From contig OZ023274.1 of NCBI GenBank assembly GCA_964007475.1, positions 74,907,303 through 74,971,302 on the forward strand: 64,000 bases of DNA, in the 5' to 3' direction. Position 1 is the stretch's first letter; the number at the start of each line of letters is the position of its first letter. The translations under genes were made by a program, and so were the position numbers. The notes beneath the pieces were generated by a model. It was not told the origin of the DNA and made no database searches. It saw only the letters and a program-made list of their open reading frames with translations. Source of the stretch: Hybos culiciformis. Lineage: Eukaryota > Arthropoda > Insecta > Diptera > Hybotidae. Below are positions 26,401 through 35,962 of the stretch, one piece after another.

Positions 26401-27364
26401 TCCATAAGTATTAATATTTGACATTGTCATCAATATTCTATTGTTTCCAGCCTTTTTGGCAGACAAGGGTAACCAGATAAACAGCCCCTTACCGTGAAGC
26501 CACACCGTGAAATGGCAAGTCTACTCATTTCGGAGAGAGTTAGGGAGTATCATCTGGGAAACTAAAATTTTTCTCCTCAATGTTACACAAATCACACTAA
26601 CACAATAACAATTATTTCCCCTCATAAATTTTCGAAAATAAAATTTAAAAAAATTATAAATGAACAGATGTAATAAAAATTAAAAAAAAAATTTAAAAAA
26701 CGAATTAAAAAAAAAAATTTTAATTTTTTTTAATTAAGAATTTAAATATTTACTAACCAGATCTGGACCTGGTGAAGTATAATTGCAGCAGCGAAAACAT
26801 TAAATTTTAAATTTCACCGAACTTGTTATACATTTTTTTTTATAATCTTTTATTTAATAATTTTTCTTTTTTTTATTTATTTTTAGTTTTTATTTAAATT
26901 TAGTTTTTTATTTAAATTTCTTTCACAATTTTTTTTTGCTGTCACTGACTGACACAATCAAACCAATCCAACCAAATGAAAAAATTTGTGTTTTTTTTGT
27001 TATTTTTTTTTTATGAAGTTTGTTAGTAGGAGCTTCGCGTTTTCAATGTACAAAAATTTTAATGCACCTTTGATAAAATTAAAAATTTTCAATAAAAATT
27101 TAAAAACTAAACTTTTAACAATTATTAGTTGAAAAAATTAATTTAACAGATATTAAACTCTTTATTTTTTAATTCCTAAAGAATATATATATTATTTTAA
27201 TTTATAATTATTATAAGAAGTTGTATTAAAATTATTTGATTTGTTAGTTTGTTACTCCAATGGCCAATACAATTTGTTTGTATCAAATACCGATACTTTT
27301 TATTTATTTATTTTTATCTAGCCGTATAGTACAGTCAGGTTAATCAATCATTTGATGGCGAAGT
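23490..27364. other. Gene-poor A+T-rich interval (no gene seen)
   Basis: Long poly-A and poly-T tracts, a CA run at 24031-24048 and scattered G+C-richer scraps (about 25150-25260 and 26440-26560) that may be old repeats. No open frame with exon-like context or a known motif was seen. Confidence 0.6.
24031..24048. repeat. CA microsatellite
   Basis: (AC)n run of about eight units. Confidence 0.85.
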
Positions 27365-27490
27365 GCAATAACTCATCGGTACTTAACTCATCGGTCGATT
27401 TTGGATAAGTTATATCCGTTTTAACTCATCCGAAAATTGGCCGATGATTTATATTCTTTGCAATGCACATAACTCATCCATCGCTGATAA

Positions 27491-27833
27491 GATAAGTACT
27501 AAACACAATTGGGGCGACAGCGACAACGACAGCGATAGCGACTATCAAAAAAAAATAGAAACCATATATTTGTATGAGAATGAACACAATTGAGACGACT
27601 GGCGACAAACGACATTGTCGCCTGGCGACAAATTAGAAATTTTTCTATTTTGTCGCCAGGCGACAACGACAACCATATATTTTTTTATTTATTTTTCTAT
27701 TTGTTTACTTTTTTCCTGTATATTTATTTCGTCGCCGTCGCCGTAATTGTGTTCACTCGAGTGATATCGCTGTCGTTGTCGTTGTAGTCGTCGTTGTCGC
27801 CGTCGTTGTCGCCCCAATTGTGTTTACTCCTTT
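27491..27833. mobile_element. Inserted MITE rich in GCGACAACGACAGCG repeats
   Basis: Left end TAAACACAATTGGGGCGACA (about 27500) and right end TTGTCGCCCCAATTGTGTTT (about 27830) are inverted repeats, followed inward by short GCGACA/CGACAACG repeats on both sides. A smaller inner hairpin (TTGTCGCCTGGCGACAA near 27617) lies in the middle. It interrupts the left arm of the larger foldback, while the right arm shows the empty site. No clear target duplication. Confidence 0.75.
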
Positions 27834-28054
27834 ATGTGCTTTCAGAAAATTAAAACTGATCTGGCAACTTTTTCGGATGACTTAAATCCTTTTTAAAACA
27901 CATAACTCATCCGCAAAATTATGAGCGAACATTGTCGCCGCAGCTCCGTTTTTTTTTTTTCGGTCGCTGGTCGAACTTTTGGTTGGTCAGTGGTATTTGC
28001 GGCAGTGGTTTCCACCTCAATGCTTATTTGTAACAAACACTACGGTACTTCCTC

Positions 28055-28330
28055 TTTGGCCAATGAATGGCCCTATTTTTTTAAAAAGGATAAAGGGGGT
28101 ATCCCAGAACGTGGGAAGGGGGTCGGAGGGTGGGGGCTGCGGGCGGGCGGACTGGTGGTTGGTCAGTGGGATTTGCGGCTGGCGCCGCAAATTCCACTGA
28201 CCAACCACCAATCCGCCCGCCCGCAGCCCCCACCCTCCGCCCACACTTCTCTCGTTCTGGGACCTCCCTCTACTGCAAATCCCACTGACCGCCACCAGGC
28301 GCCGCAAATCCCACTGGGCGGGCGGTCCGC
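28055..28330. repeat. G+C-rich central palindrome, same family as palindrome A
   Basis: The two halves meet at about 28190 (TTTGCGGCTGG / CGCCGCAAATT). Arms include GGGTGGGGGCTGCGGGCGGG and its complement, and the GACTGGTGGTTGGTCAGTGG block also seen in the loops of palindrome A. Runs of G on one strand and C on the other could form four-stranded structures; this is inference. Confidence 0.75.
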
Positions 28331-28639
28331 AGCCTGTGGCGACAATGTTCGCTCATAATTTTGCGGATGAGTTATGTGTTTTAAAAAGGGTTTAAGTCAT
28401 CCGAAAAAGTTGCCAGATCAGTTTTATTTTTCTGAAAGCACATAACTTATCAGCGATGGATGAGTTATGTGCATTGCAAAGGATATAAATCATCGGCCAA
28501 TTTTCGGATGAGTTAAAACGGATATAACTTATCCAAAATCGACCGATGAGTTAAGTACCGATGAGTTATTGCGCGGACCCTCATTTGATTACTCATTCCT
28601 ATTGCATGACGTCATGTTTAACAACTCTATGTTGCGTTA

Positions 28640-28725
28640 TGAGTTAGGGACTGTTCACAAATTACGTAACGGCCTAGGGGCTTTTGTTACGTAATTCTTC
28701 TGTAGGGGGGGAGGGGCTATCATTA
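28640..28725 (+). repeat. Fragment containing CTGTTCACAAATTACGTAAC
   Basis: The text GGACTGTTCACAAATTACGT followed by AAC, then GTTACGTAATTC and a run of G, resembles the ends of short DNA elements found in arthropod genomes. No second end was found. Confidence 0.3.
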
Positions 28726-29286
28726 ATAAGCAGCCGATGAAAGTTTACGATATTGCGTAAATTTTGGTATTTCAAAGAATTGATATCGATTTGGCAGTTC
28801 ATTAGTTTTAAGAATTTTAAGGGAAAATGGATGGACGGAAACCGGGCTAAAAATCTTCAATTTTGTGTAATTACACATGACGTCATCCAAAATGTATAGT
28901 TAGACCTAATTTTTTTGGGCTTATTAAAAAGTGTTACCAGTACTTTTGTGAATCGCTACAAACGTACAAAAATTGAAGTTAGAAGAAATTATATAATTAA
29001 AAAACTGTGTTTGATAACATGGGAGTTTCTTCGATTTTTTATCGTAGAATCGAATAACATATTGTGATTATAAAATAGTCTGAAAAATCCAAAGAAATCT
29101 CTATTTAATTTATCCTTGGGTACATAAAGTTCATCAACATGTTAAAATCGAATTTCAAACAATTATTCGATGGCAACACTGACACTTATTGTCAAATTTA
29201 TTGTTAAATATCAATAAAAGAAAAATGTAAAGAAAAAAATTTGTTAATTTGATGATTTTTTGATAATTAATAAATAATTAAATAAG

Positions 29287-31605
29287 ATGAATAATTTAAT
29301 TAATTTAATAGCTAGACAATCTTTGCAATTAATCAAATTTAAAAAAATTAATTCATTCATTAATTTTACATTAAAAAATATAAATTACAAAGAGAATTCT
29401 TCACAATCACAGTGGAAAATTCGCAATTTTTGTACGAAAAATATATCGGCTTTTGATGTTAACACAAATGTAAGAAATTTGTAAATAATAATTTTGTACC
29501 TACCTTACCTAGGTACCTTAATTGTTTGAAAATTGAATTCCTTGTTCTAAGTAGATTTCAGCAAATAAAATACGAACATTCTTCGAATAATTATTTATTA
29601 TAAAACTTTGATTTCTTTGATAGTTTTTATTTATTTTTAATTATTTTTAGGTAGCCAAAGATGTTATTCTGTTTAAATATGATAATCCAAAATTTTTTAA
29701 AATGTTGAACATATTTGCAGCATCACAATTTTTATTTTGGGCATATTTATCACATTTTGCATTCACAACTTTAAAAGATGCACCAATTCCAACAATTGAA
29801 GATCCAGATATTTCATGGTATCGTAAAATAAATTTGGGAGAAAATAAGTACAGAAATGGAATAACGATTTTTTGCTTTTTATTAGGTAGGTAAATTCATA
29901 CTTTTCGTAAATCATTACTACTACTACTACTGCACTCTACAAATTAATATATTCATACTTAATTAAATAAAAATATAACGGAAAATATTATACATCTAAT
30001 CAATCTATCTAACTATATAAATAAAAATTAAATCCTGTTCGTTGGTAAGCGCATCACTTGCGAACGGATGGACCGATTTGGAAACCAAAATTGAAAAAGC
30101 TGCTTTCTTCAATGAGATTATTGTGTTTTTTACCCAGGTTAGAAAATAGCTTTGGAATGTTATTTAGATAAGAACATTTACTTGTTTTTAAATCTAAATA
30201 ATCAATAAATCCCTAAATTTTTTTTTGGTATTTTCGAAAATATTATTAATAAAATTGCCTTGGAATTAAAAATGTGTACCATATATCTTAAATGATCGAT
30301 ACATATAATAAGCTAATATATTATTGCTAGAGCGGATATAAACGCCTAAATGCGTAGAGACTAGGTATTTTGCTTTTTTTGATGTTTTTGGCTTAGCGAG
30401 ACTTTTTTGGAAATTTCAGCCTAAAGAGCCTAAAATGACCATTTTTCGGTAATTTTTTCGTATTTTTTTCGAAATTTGTTCGTTTCAATAATCCTGGATT
30501 CAAGACTGTTGTCGACATAAATAATGCTTTGAATCATCGATCACAAACAACGTAAGAATTTGTTTTGAATCTTTCCCCTAGCGAGCTGGCTGCTTACAAG
30601 TATTGTCCTACAACATCGGCTGATGTTGAACGATCTTTTTCAGCATACAAAAATGTTTTGACAGATAAACGTAGATCTTTTTCGTTCGAAAATCTAAAAC
30701 AGCACTGTATTGTTCTTTGCAATCGTGAAAAATAATAATATTGGTTTCGAAATCCTTTAAGTGTTTTTTTTTTTCATATTTTTGCGCGACTTTTCAGAGA
30801 CTTTTTTTGAATTTTAGAGACTTTTAAAGGACTATTTTCGCGAGGAATTTTTGGGCGCCTAAAATCATTTTTATGCGAGACTTTTTTATCCGCTTTAATT
30901 ATTGCCCTGTAGTCCTTTTAAAATTGAAAAAATATTTTTTTTTTTTTTTTAATTTAGGATATGGAATTTTATTCACTGCCTGAACTTACACTCTCCGTTC
31001 AGTTCGATATTTGATACTATTGAAAGGCGGGAAAATGTGTAGTATTGTTACATATGGTCCATTTGGAAATAATCGAATAATGAAAAATAATAATATTGGT
31101 TTCGAAATCCTTTAAGTGTTTTTTTTTTTCATATTTTTGCGCGACTTTTCAGAGACTTTTTTTGAATTTTAGAGACTTTTAAAGGACTATTTTCGCGAGG
31201 AATTTTTGGGCGCCTAAAATCATTTTTATGCGAGACTTTTTTATCCGCTTTAATTATTGCCCTGTAGTCCTTTTAAAATTGAAAAAATATTTTTTTTTTT
31301 TTTTTAATTTAGGATATGGAATTTTATTCACTGCCTGGACTTACACTCTCCGTTCAGTTCGATATTTGATACTATTGAAAGGCGGGAAAATGTGTAGTAT
31401 TGTTACATATGGTCCATTTGGAAATAATCGAATAATGAATGTACCTTTGAATTGTATTTCAGCAGAAGCATCTAGAACTAATTCCGGAGTTCAATTACCA
31501 CTCAAAGTGAAAAATCGAAGTTTATATTATGTTCTAGATATGCGTGGAGAATTTTTAAATACAAAATTGTTTGATTATACTGCAGGTTTAAGAAGAAAAC
31601 TTTAA
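29287..31605 (+). CDS. TMEM223: TMEM223 homologue, mitochondrial inner-membrane protein of cytochrome oxidase assembly
   Basis: Three exons, 29287-29469, 29651-29885 and 31313-31605, sum to 711 bases (236 residues) with correct phases (0, 1). Family role: TMEM223 supports translation and assembly of the COX1 subunit in the mitochondrial inner membrane. The N-terminus is basic, hydroxylated and nearly without acidic residues, as expected for mitochondrial targeting. Exon 2 starts VAKDVILFKYDNPKFF. Two membrane segments follow: about residues 79-98 (within MLNIFAASQFLFWAYLSHFA) and about 130-152, spanning the exon 2/3 junction (FCFLLGYGILFTAWTYTL). The tail NTKLFDYTAGLRRKL is the diagnostic family ending (LFDNT.G). 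Intron 2 contains a Helitron fragment, a hAT element and a tandem duplication that makes a dead copy of the start of exon 3. Confidence 0.9.
30004..30150 (+). mobile_element. Helitron 5' end (fragment) in TMEM223 intron 2
   Basis: The text begins TCTATCTAACTATATAAATA, followed by CCTGTTCGTTGG and CGAACGGATGGACCGATTTG. This combination is the usual 5' end of arthropod Helitrons. No 3' end follows before the next element, so it is truncated. Confidence 0.6.
30328..30897 (+). mobile_element. hAT transposon remnant with exact 8-bp target duplication ATTATTGC
   Basis: The ends TAGAGCGGATA and (complement) TAAAGCGGATA are inverted repeats. ATTATTGC stands at 30320-30327 and again at 30898-30905. 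Inside is the last part of a hAT transposase (see 30580-30735). At 570 bp it is an internally deleted copy. Its right end was later included in a tandem duplication with the host exon. Confidence 0.9.
30580..30735 (+). pseudogene. hAT transposase C-terminal fragment
   Basis: The frame reads SELAAYKYCPTTSADVERSF, then SAYKNVLTDKRRSF and ENLKQHCIVLCN, up to a stop codon. The SADVERSFS...NL...H..V..CN pattern is the C-terminal dimerisation region of hAT-family transposases. Upstream sequence is interrupted by stops, and the catalytic part is absent, so it is not functional. Confidence 0.8.
30726..31435 (+). repeat. 355-bp tandem direct duplication across the TMEM223 intron 2/exon 3 boundary
   Basis: Copy 1 (30726-31080) and copy 2 (31081-31435) are nearly identical. 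Each contains the right end of the hAT element, the poly-T tract, the splice acceptor and the first part of exon 3. The few visible differences include one G/A change at 30983 against 31338 and one base in poly-T length. The duplication is therefore recent compared with the other repeats. Confidence 0.93.
30958..31084 (+). pseudogene. Dead duplicate of the start of TMEM223 exon 3
   Basis: The text is the same as 31313-31439 except that codon TGG (31336-31338) is TGA here (30981-30983). The acceptor AG in front is intact. The copy has no natural splice donor and runs into the duplicated hAT end, so including it would truncate the protein after the second membrane segment begins. Confidence 0.88.
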
Positions 31606-32360
31606 ACATTGTTTCAAATTTTTTAAAACAGAAGTTTGGTTGCAATGGAATTTGACATGAATGCAAATATATTAGAGCAAACGAAAATAAAAAAATTTCT
31701 TTTAAATTTTTTATGTGTAAACTTTAAACCATTTGATATAATGTGGTTAACATGCGAAGCACGTTTTGGAAAAATAAAAAGAATTTTTAAAGTTTAGAAT
31801 CATTTCTATTGGTAACTAAAGTTGACTGTAAAATTTTATGAGTATGAATTTCAGAGTATGAATTTTTAAATTTGCTTTATAAAATTTATTTTTTTAATAA
31901 AATCTTGTTGAGTGTCAAAAATGATAGACAATTGAACAATTGTAACATTTCCACATATTTTTCTGCCAAGCACGCAAATATATGAAAAGAAAATTAAACA
32001 CAATACTACCCCCATTTGTACACTAACAATATGGCACGTTCAATTTTCCATCACAATCTAATTTCTAATGGATGGGATTGCATGCAAATGCATAGTTCTT
32101 GAGAAACTTAATTTAAAACTCTGTTAAAATATATAAATACTATGTAAGTTAAATTCCAAAATAAAAAATTACAAGACATTAAATTAGGTAGGTTAGGTGA
32201 AATAGCTGTACTTAAAATTAAAAGAGCCGACATAAAGTATAATTGATATATTTATTTAAAATTGGTATGAAATTTTAAATTCCTTTTACATTTAAAAAAA
32301 ATATCTACTTTAGTTTGTTATTATGTATAAACTGTATTAAAAATGTAACTTAAAGAATAA
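31606..32360. other. Intergenic, between convergent TMEM223 and NOP10
   Basis: A+T-rich. AATAAA signals for TMEM223 appear at about 31687 and 31768. No gene seen. Confidence 0.6.
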
Positions 32361-33010
32361 TTAGTAAATTGGAGCTGGCTGTTGAGTTATCAATAATCCA
32401 AATCGTTTTTTTATAGTAACTCGCTGACGAGAGTATTTGTCTTCTGGTGAAAAACGGGCTGGATGTGCCGAAATAGTTGGATGGCCATCAGGTGTGCGTT
32501 TCTGTAAAATAAAATATTGAAGAATCTACATAAGTATGTATTACCCTATATAAACGATACGTTTCGTTTAGTAAAATTAAATAAACTACTTACGCGAGGC
32601 GTCTGGTTATTTTGTATTCTTTTATTTCAAAGATGAAAAAGAGTAGAATTTCTTTATTCATTTTATTTTTAGGTAGGTACCTAGGTACCTACCTGTAGCT
32701 ACATTTCAACATTACAAGTATATTTTAAGCCGAATACTAGACACTCATTTGTAGTTTTATTCAAGTTCGAAATGAAATTAAGTCAAGTAGGTACGTAGGT
32801 ATATTTTCAGAATATCGAATCAAATAAAAGTAATTCGAAAATGACCAGGATTTAATAAATAAGAATGCATTATCATTTCTTGATCCGGCGGCGTTTTAAT
32901 TCTTTTTTTTTCGATAAAATTAACGACTTAATAGATAGAAACTAGAAAAAACTTACGCTCAAAGTGTAGACCCGTTTTCCATTTTCATCCAAAGTGTACA
33001 TCAAATACAT
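32361..33010 (-). CDS. NOP10: H/ACA ribonucleoprotein subunit NOP10
   Basis: Two exons on the minus strand, 33010-32957 and 32501-32361, give 54 + 141 bases and exactly 64 residues, the usual size of eukaryotic NOP10. NOP10 is a small subunit of H/ACA snoRNPs in the nucleolus, binding the pseudouridine synthase dyskerin/Cbf5 for rRNA and snRNA pseudouridylation. Visible family features are the N-terminal [18 protein letters not shown], then [17 protein letters not shown] and the ending [16 protein letters not shown]. The donor is a consensus GTAAGT. The gene is divergent from the TRAIP-like gene at 34780, with a palindromic repeat array between them. Confidence 0.96.
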
Positions 33011-33535
33011 TATTAATATTATTTATAAAATTAAATTTTATCTTAGAAAACACGCGTGTTTTTTTTAGCGTTTTTGAATTGTTTTTTGTATTAAAATGAT
33101 TGAAAAATAGCTCTAGTTAAAAGTTAATTATTTGACAGTGACAGCGGTGACAGCCAGTGAGAAATGAAATTCAGAGTTGCCAACTCAGCCAATCTAATGG
33201 TAGATCTCGCTATTTTGAACTTCCAATACCATGAATATGCCATAGAAGTGTTTCAGCTATGATTCATTTTTGGTCAAAAATAAATGGAAAATGCTATTTT
33301 GAACGATTTGATTCAAGCAATAAAATTATGTTTCTAACTTCATCAACTTTTTTATTCATTAGAACTTCGAAATCCAAAACAATCAAAATTTACAAAGTTT
33401 AGATAAAGAAGATCACCATGTTTGTTGGAAAAGTCAGTAATATAAATTAAATACGTAGCAACGAAACATGTACTAACACTAATATTAGATTTAAATGTAA
33501 TATTAATATCATGTTCAAACATCAAAATTTAAACT
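33011..33535. other. NOP10 upstream region
   Basis: The first few hundred bases upstream of the NOP10 start should carry its promoter and 5' untranslated region. No specific element could be recognised by eye. Confidence 0.4.
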
Positions 33536-33892
33536 ATAAAATTTTATAGTTTAAGCAAACCGTTCAGACATAAAATAAAATTAAACTAGTGTTATTTTGT
33601 CAACTAAAATTTTTTTTGATGTAGTTTATATTTTTTATTATGATTTTTTTGTATGAGTAGAAACTTTTTCTACAACTTTATCTACATAGATTATGCTATG
33701 ATTTATTACAAATAATTGATTTCACTTTTGCTTACTGCTTTCATTTTCTAGTTTTAATAAGTAGTTTTAGCTTAAACTGGTGTAACTAACTACAGAAATT
33801 TTGTATGGCAGAAAGAAACCAAAACTACACTAGTTTAAGCATAAACTTTGTAATTTTATCCCTGTCTAAACGTGGTATAAACCAAAAATTTT
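33536..33892. mobile_element. Probable MITE with about 70-bp imperfect terminal inverted repeats
   Basis: Left arm 33536-33607 (CTATAAAATTTTATAGTTTA ... AACTAGTGTTATTTTG) pairs with the complement of the right arm, about 33815-33892 (AAACTAGTGTAGTTTTGG and TAAACTTTGTAATTTTATCC text). The match is imperfect with gaps. No open frame. Confidence 0.5.
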
Positions 33893-33956
33893 ATATAGAG
33901 CACAATAGTAATAAAATATTGAATATAAAAAAATCTTTTGGCTGTTTTAAAGGCGT

Positions 33957-34462
33957 CGTGACATTTGTCCGCGGGACATTTGTCCGCGATGAAATTTGTA
34001 TGGAAAACTTCGCGGACAAATGTCATTTTACAAAATGACATTTATCCGCGATTGTAAAATGACATTTGTCCGCCGCGGACAAATGCCTCAAAATGAGCGG
34101 ACAAATGACATTTTGCAAAATGACATTTGTCCGCGATTGGATTTTCAAACTTTAGCGGACAAATGTCATTTTGCAAAATGTCATTTGTCCGCGATTGATT
34201 TTTCAAATTTTTAGCGGACAAATGACATTTTGCAAAATGTCATTTGTCCGCGATTGAAATTTTAAATTTTTAGCGGAAAAATGTCATTTTGAAAAATGTC
34301 ATTTGTCCGCGATTGATTTTTCAGATATTTAGTGGACAAATGTCATTTTGCAAAATGTCATTTGTCCGCGATTAATTTTTATCGCGGACAAATGACATTT
34401 TGCCAAATGACATTTGTCCGCGGCGGACAAAAGTCATTTCGAATCGCGGACAAATGTCCAAC
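33957..34462. repeat. Palindromic tandem array, about 59-bp period, GCGGACAAATG...CATTTGTCCGC
   Basis: Each unit holds a long palindrome: GCGGACAAATGTCATTTTG meeting CAAAATGTCATTTGTCCGC, about 37 bp, followed by a 20-24 bp A+T-rich spacer (CGATTGATTTTTCAAATTTTTA-like). Units start at about 34012, 34097, 34155, 34214, 34273, 34332 and 34384, so the central ones are 58-59 bp apart. Flanking half-units occur at both ends (33962-33988 and 34422-34460). Small differences (TGTC against TGAC) are mostly kept paired within a unit. It lies about 320 bp upstream of the TRAIP-like start codon. It is not a CRISPR array: this is nuclear insect DNA, the spacers are alike, and no cas genes are present. Confidence 0.95.
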
Positions 34463-34779
34463 CTCCGTTTTAAAAAATACTAGCCATTTTCTAGCTATTT
34501 TTTAATCATCCAATTACCCATTAAAATTTTGGTAGAGTTGGCAACCCTGAGGAAATGATAATTTTCTGCCGGTTGTTTGTGTTTGTGTTTAGCGTAAAGA
34601 AAGCTCTTGCGTTTTATTCGTTTTATTAGTTCGATTATTTTCTATTTTTTTTTCAATTTCATTTTGTTTTTTTTGTATTTTATTTTCAATATCTCAATAT
34701 CAACAATCAACAAATAATTATCTAAAAATTTAAATAAAATTGAATATAACAAAATTGGATTTCAATAATAATCAAAATA

Positions 34780-35962
34780 ATGACTGCTTACTGCACAATT
34801 TGTGTTGAAATTTTTACAAAAACAGATGACATTTTCCTTACAGCCCAATGTGGACATTTATTTCATAAAAAGTGTTTACAAAGATGGCTTTTGAAGTAAG
34901 ATACATCTGCCTACATATATTATAAATAACATAAAGTTTTTAGTGATTCCCCATCCCCAATGTAAAATTTTAGATATCGTCTCTATTAGGTAGCAAACTA
35001 GGTAACATTTGCCTAATCTTATCATTATTTACCACAAATTCCAAAGTGGTGCTCACCTAAATATCTGCCTTCCTCCTTTTAGTGATATGACTCTAAAAGA
35101 CAGGCTTTGTAAGGTACTTAGTTATACGGTAAGAATCCGTATTTATTTTTTTAGGCAAGTGTGTACCCAGGTAGTTAGCTACCTAATTTTCTTTTTTCAA
35201 TAATCTATGAGGATTTATTTTTTTTTTAAACTATTTTTAAGGAACGAAACATGTCCAAAATGCCGTCATCCATGTAAAAAACCTACTCAACGTATTTTCT
35301 TAGATTTTTTGAGTGTAGAAAATGCAGAAAAATCCAAAATAAAGAAATTAAAAACTGAACTACAAAATACTAATGATAATTTAGCTGAATTACAAGCTAT
35401 TAATTTATCGTTACAAAATTTACCCGAAAGTCGAGCAAGATTTGATGCCGATCAATTGCAGGAGCAATTACAAATAGCTCTTCATGACTTAGAGTCCGCA
35501 CAAAAAGAAATAAAAAGTTTAAAAGAAAAAAAATGTGAAATGAAAACGAAATCAAATGATGGTGATAACAAAGATAATTCAATGGAAAAACAGCTTAAAT
35601 TTATTCAAATGGATAAGGAAATGATTGAAGAAGATTATAAAAAAGCTCGATTAGAAATTATACAATTGAGATGTCAAATAAGGGAATTTGAAATGCAATC
35701 GAAATTGAGTAATTTCAATAAACCCATTGAAAATGTTTGTGATAAATTCAGGAATCAAAATTCCCTGACAACAGAAAAAGAATTTAATAATAAGTCAAGT
35801 GATGACGAATCTGAAGATGGAGCGAAATGTCTCACTGTAATAAATGAGACAAATAAGAATTATAATGGCAATCCATTTGTATATGATATTTCTTCAAATC
35901 CTTTTAAATTCAACGATTACCACCATAAATATTATTCAGACAAAGATGGAAATTCTAATTAA
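34780..35962 (+). CDS. nopo: TRAIP / no poles-like RING E3 ubiquitin ligase
   Basis: Two exons, 34780-34895 and 35242-35962, sum to 837 bases (278 residues), joined in phase 2. The N-terminal RING-H2 finger (residues about 5-52) reads CTICVEIF, then CGHLFHKKCLQRWL and CPKCRHPC, giving the complete C-x2-C ... C-x-H-x2-H-x2-C ... C-x2-C set split by the intron. The family (human TRAIP, fly nopo) acts as a nuclear ubiquitin ligase in DNA damage response and mitotic removal of stalled replisomes. A coiled coil rich in Leu, Gln, Glu and Lys follows at about 75-195. The C-terminal part (NPFVYDISSNPFKFNDYHH) is unlike known motifs. The protein is shorter than human TRAIP (469) or fly nopo (about 435); an open stretch in another frame runs on to 36122, so a frameshift or true shortening is possible. 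Confidence 0.85.

Larger units (their letters stand above)
27365..28572. mobile_element. Giant nested palindrome B: three foldback elements inside one another
   Basis: The outer arms 27365-27490 and 28440-28572 are nearly perfect reverse complements (ATAACTCATCGGTACTTAAC against its complement). They continue as second arm segments 27834-27950 and 28330-28446. The left arm is split by an insertion at about 27491-27833 that has its own inverted ends. The centre is occupied by a third, G+C-rich palindrome (28055-28330). Removing both insertions restores arms of about 240 bp. No transposase frame is present. Confidence 0.88.

Noticed and set aside
27921..28358. 145-residue open frame and overlapping minus-strand frames
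   Set aside because: Same cause: palindromic G+C-rich core of the nested foldback.
33805..34214. Open frames over the palindromic array
   Set aside because: Repetitive peptide text (NDICP, TFVR) produced by the 59-bp repeats; not conserved coding sequence.
33957..34462. CRISPR array
   Set aside because: The repeat-spacer look is superficial. Spacers are nearly identical to each other, the window is eukaryotic with introns, and there are no cas genes.
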